This document shows positions 49,971-51,651 of a DNA stretch of 51,651 nt, piece by piece. The DNA lies in NCBI GenBank assembly GCA_930986645.1, contig CAKNJS010000014.1, positions 1 through 51,651 of the forward strand. Reading direction: 5' to 3'. The stretch is from an uncultured Lachnoclostridium sp. (GTDB lineage Bacteria; Bacillota; Clostridia; Lachnospirales; Lachnospiraceae). Position 1 is the stretch's first letter. Each line of letters begins with the position of its first letter. The notes under the pieces were generated by a model, which ran no database searches, had not been told where the DNA came from, and saw only the letters and a list, made by a program, of their open reading frames with translations. The position numbers were made by a program, and so were the translations under genes.

Positions 49971-50630
49971 ATGGATAAATATACAGAGATCAGAAAAAGA
50001 TTTGAGGAAAGTGCAGATCGGGAAAATGCCGTGAAGATGGCAAAATATATGAGAAATCTTTTTTCGTTTTATGGGATACCGACTCCCAAGCGAAAGAAGC
50101 TTTACTGTGATATTCTGAAGCAAGAGAAGAAAATGAAAACCGCAGACTGGGAATTTCTTGATCAGTGTTATATGGATGAACACAGAGAATTCCAGTATTT
50201 AGCAGCAGACTATCTGATTGCTCTGAACGATTTTCTTGTTTACGATGACGTACCTAAAATAAGAAAATATGTCAAGGAGAAGCAGTGGTGGGATACAATT
50301 GATTGCCTTGACAGAGTGATCGGAGATATCGGACTGAGAGACAAACGTGTGGATGAACTGATGCTGGAATGGTCAACTGATGGGGACTTCTGGGTGAGGC
50401 GTATTGCTATCGATCATCAGCTCCTGCGGAAAGAAAAGACAAATACGGTTCTCCTTGAGAGGATAATCGTCAACAATCTTGGCAGTAATGAATTCTTTAT
50501 CAATAAGGCAATCGGATGGAGCCTTCGGGATTACTCCAAGACAAATCCAGAGTGGGTGAGAGCGTTTCTTGAGAAATACGGAGAGCAGATGGATAAGCTG
50601 AGTGTCCGGGAGGCGGGAAAGTATATATAG
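49971..50630 (+). CDS. AlkD-like DNA alkylation repair protein
   Basis: This 219-residue all-helical protein has the HEAT-like repeats of the DNA alkylation repair family (PF08713): AKYMRNLFSFYGIPTPKRKK near 26, EFQYLAADYLI, WWDTIDCLDRVIGDIGL near 103 and FFINKAIGWSLRDYSKTNPE near 178. The WWD and final RDYSKT motifs are the catalytic DNA-binding features of AlkD, a glycosylase that removes bulky or positively charged alkylated bases. GAGGAC precedes the ATG. Confidence 0.92.
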   Translation: MDKYTEIRKRFEESADRENAVKMAKYMRNLFSFYGIPTPKRKKLYCDILKQEKKMKTADWEFLDQCYMDEHREFQYLAADYLIALNDFLVYDDVPKIRKYVKEKQWWDTIDCLDRVIGDIGLRDKRVDELMLEWSTDGDFWVRRIAIDHQLLRKEKTNTVLLERIIVNNLGSNEFFINKAIGWSLRDYSKTNPEWVRAFLEKYGEQMDKLSVREAGKYI

Positions 50631-50705
50631 ATTTTATGGCAGGATACGGAACAAGGTGAAATAATGGCATATTTAGAATATGAGAGAAAATTATGTTCCT
50701 AATGA

Positions 50706-51005
50706 TTGCGTATTATCGGGCATGGCAGCCGTTGGCTGACATTTTTTAAGGCGCTGTTGGCAGCGGTGCGACTGCTGTTTCTGCTCAAAGGAGTCGAACC
50801 TGCGGGACAGAAGGAAATTTGGATAGTGATATTTATCCCGCTGGCATTAGTTTACAATGTTATTACGGAAGGAATACCTGCGCCGTATCCTCTGCTGGTT
50901 TTAAATACTATCTATAGTATTTATTGTTTTCTGACTTGTTTACTTTCAGATTGGGGGAAAAGTAATGAGCATTTGCAGAAAAAGAGAAGAGGAGCAGTGA
51001 CATGA
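50706..51005 (+). pseudogene. membrane-protein fragment without a clear start
   Basis: The frame from TTG 50706 reads about 99 residues with two or three hydrophobic segments (FFKALLAAVRLLFLLKG, then IWIVIFIPLALVYNVI and LLVLNTIYSIYCFLTCLL) and a basic tail. No ribosome binding site precedes the TTG, and a stop (TGA at 50703) lies directly before it. A small ATG-started peptide in another frame (50679 onward) ends in this area, so an original N-terminus may have been lost by a frameshift. Its stop overlaps the ATG of the next gene (ATGA). It could still be a functional small protein with a cryptic start. Confidence 0.45.
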
Positions 51006-51247
51006 AGATTGATTATGCTGACATTGTACTTCTAAATGCTGAATTAAAAAGAAGAGATACCAGATATCATGTATCTTATAAAGATGAAAATACAGTATGC
51101 ATTGAACCACCGGGAGAATGCTGCATGACGGATGACAGGAAGATGAATGCCATGAAGTGTATTGAGGATTATTATAAGAAAAGGGATATTGAAGTTTATT
51201 TTTCGGAGGATGGCTTGTATTTTACTTGCAGTGAGAGGAATTGTTAG
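51002..51247 (+). CDS. small conserved protein, RDAC-like
   Basis: This 81-residue protein reads MKIDYADIVLLNAELKRRDT at the start, then a cysteine-containing middle (CIEPPGECCMTDD) and a C-terminal FSEDGLYFTC. Length and alternation of alpha and beta segments resemble the small RDAC family, but the name-giving motif is absent, so the assignment is weak. It overlaps the preceding fragment by four bases. The rRNA-type promoters begin about 50 bases after its stop. Confidence 0.55.
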   Translation: MKIDYADIVLLNAELKRRDTRYHVSYKDENTVCIEPPGECCMTDDRKMNAMKCIEDYYKKRDIEVYFSEDGLYFTCSERNC

Positions 51248-51299
51248 ATTTTACTGAATTGTGTGAATTGTCTGAAATAAATAAAAAACAGAAAAAACG

Positions 51300-51328
51300 T
51301 TGACAATTCCATTCTGCGGTGATAAGAT
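51300..51328 (+). promoter_or_regulatory. rRNA-type promoter P1
   Basis: TTGACA at 51300-51305 and TAAGAT at 51323-51328 with a 17-bp spacer. CTGTCGC follows five bases after the -10, at the expected start of transcription. Confidence 0.85.
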
Positions 51329-51466
51329 AGCACCTGTCGCTGATGACGGGGCCTTGAAAAGCCGCACGAGATCAGGCCGGCCGGAGACGCGGAGGCGGAA
51401 CAGCCGGGGGCATGAGAGCGGAACAAAAGGAGCCGGAAGGGCTGGAAAAACAGATGAAAAAAACTG

Positions 51467-51495
51467 TTGACAACGCCTTGCAGATGTGATAACCT
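51467..51495 (+). promoter_or_regulatory. rRNA-type promoter P2
   Basis: TTGACA at 51467-51472 and TAACCT at 51490-51495, 17-bp spacer, with TGA before the -10 as in P1 and P3. CTGTCGC follows at 51503. The -10 is the weakest of the three. Confidence 0.8.
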
Positions 51496-51564
51496 ATACA
51501 GGCTGTCGCTTGAAGCGGACCGGAAGGGAAGCGGATGAGCGGAACAGAAAAAATAAAAAAGTTC

Positions 51565-51593
51565 TTGACAAAGCGGAACGGATTTGATAAAAT
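51565..51593 (+). promoter_or_regulatory. rRNA-type promoter P3
   Basis: TTGACA at 51565-51570 and TAAAAT at 51588-51593, 17-bp spacer, TGA before the -10. CTGTCGCTTGA follows at 51601. An A/T-rich stretch directly before the -35 could act as an UP element. Confidence 0.88.
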
Positions 51594-51600
51594 ATTAAAG

Positions 51601-51651
51601 CTGTCGCTTGAGAGAGAACGACAGGAACCTTGATAACTGAACAATAGACAA
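51601..51651 (+). other. probable 16S rRNA leader (operon continues outside the window)
   Basis: The transcript from P3 would begin with CTGTCG, which can pair with CGACAG at 51619-51624. It is followed by AACCTTGATAACTGAACAATAGACA, written here as two parts: AACCTTGATAACTGAA and CAATAGACA. This resembles the TTGAAAACTGAA-type sequence that precedes 16S rRNA in many Firmicutes. The rRNA gene itself is not in the window. Confidence 0.75.

Noticed and set aside
33855..50630. Chromosomal integron
   Set aside because: The array looks cassette-like, but no tyrosine integrase gene and no attC-like inverted sites were seen between the genes.
1..51651. CRISPR array, phage or insertion sequence
   Set aside because: No regularly spaced direct repeats, cas, transposase, integrase or phage structural genes were found on either strand.

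Overview
The window looks like chromosomal DNA of an anaerobic gut-type Clostridia, most likely a Lachnospiraceae. The evidence is an oxygen-independent (cobalt-early) cobalamin pathway with CbiK and CbiD, a Clostridia-type glutamate synthase pair, very regular GGAGG ribosome binding sites, TTGACA/TATAAT promoters with 17-18 bp spacing, and many small domain families that are common in Lachnospiraceae (DUF3781, DUF1835/DUF3658, pRiA4b ORF-3). No species is claimed. All genes that can be supported lie on the + strand; long minus-strand open frames are shadows.

Layout. 1-1253 is the 3' end of a BceB/FtsX-type ABC permease cut by the window edge. 1416-6479 holds a branched-chain amino acid ABC importer (livH-livM-livG-livF, without a binding-protein gene) flanked on both sides by cytidylate-kinase-like paralogues. 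6752-10652 holds argS, an alanyl-tRNA editing hydrolase and a CPBP membrane protease. 10951-17055 is gltB-gltD. 17214-19802 is a tandem pair of secreted coiled-coil NlpC/P60 endopeptidases, each with its own promoter and terminator.

19921-33790 is a cobalamin supercluster: cobO, a cobalamin riboswitch, the cobalt ECF importer cbiMNQO, then cbiK, a thiol peroxidase, cbiD, cbiL, cbiF, cbiH, a cbiE-cbiT fusion, cbiA, cobT, cobS and a cobC-like phosphatase. It makes a coherent path from cobalt uptake and insertion through ring methylation to lower-ligand assembly. cbiG, cbiC, cbiJ/cobK, cbiP, cbiB, cobU and cobD are not in the window and must lie elsewhere if the pathway is complete.

33855-51247 is a long, purely co-directional run of about 25 small, functionally unrelated genes (acetyltransferases, VOC, flavodoxin-like, DHFR-like, metallo-hydrolase, S51 peptidase, DUF proteins, small membrane proteins, DNA glycosylase-like AlkD) with short gaps, own ribosome binding sites, few visible promoters and at least two decayed genes. 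It looks like an accessory gene array rather than one pathway. 51300-51651 holds three tandem TTGACA promoters with related start-site sequences, ending in an rRNA-type leader; a 16S rRNA gene probably begins just beyond the window.

The main unexplained structures are a 115-bp near-palindrome at 6510, a palindrome-rich element at 2117, and a multi-branched structured element read as the last 50 codons of cbiM (21484-21620).
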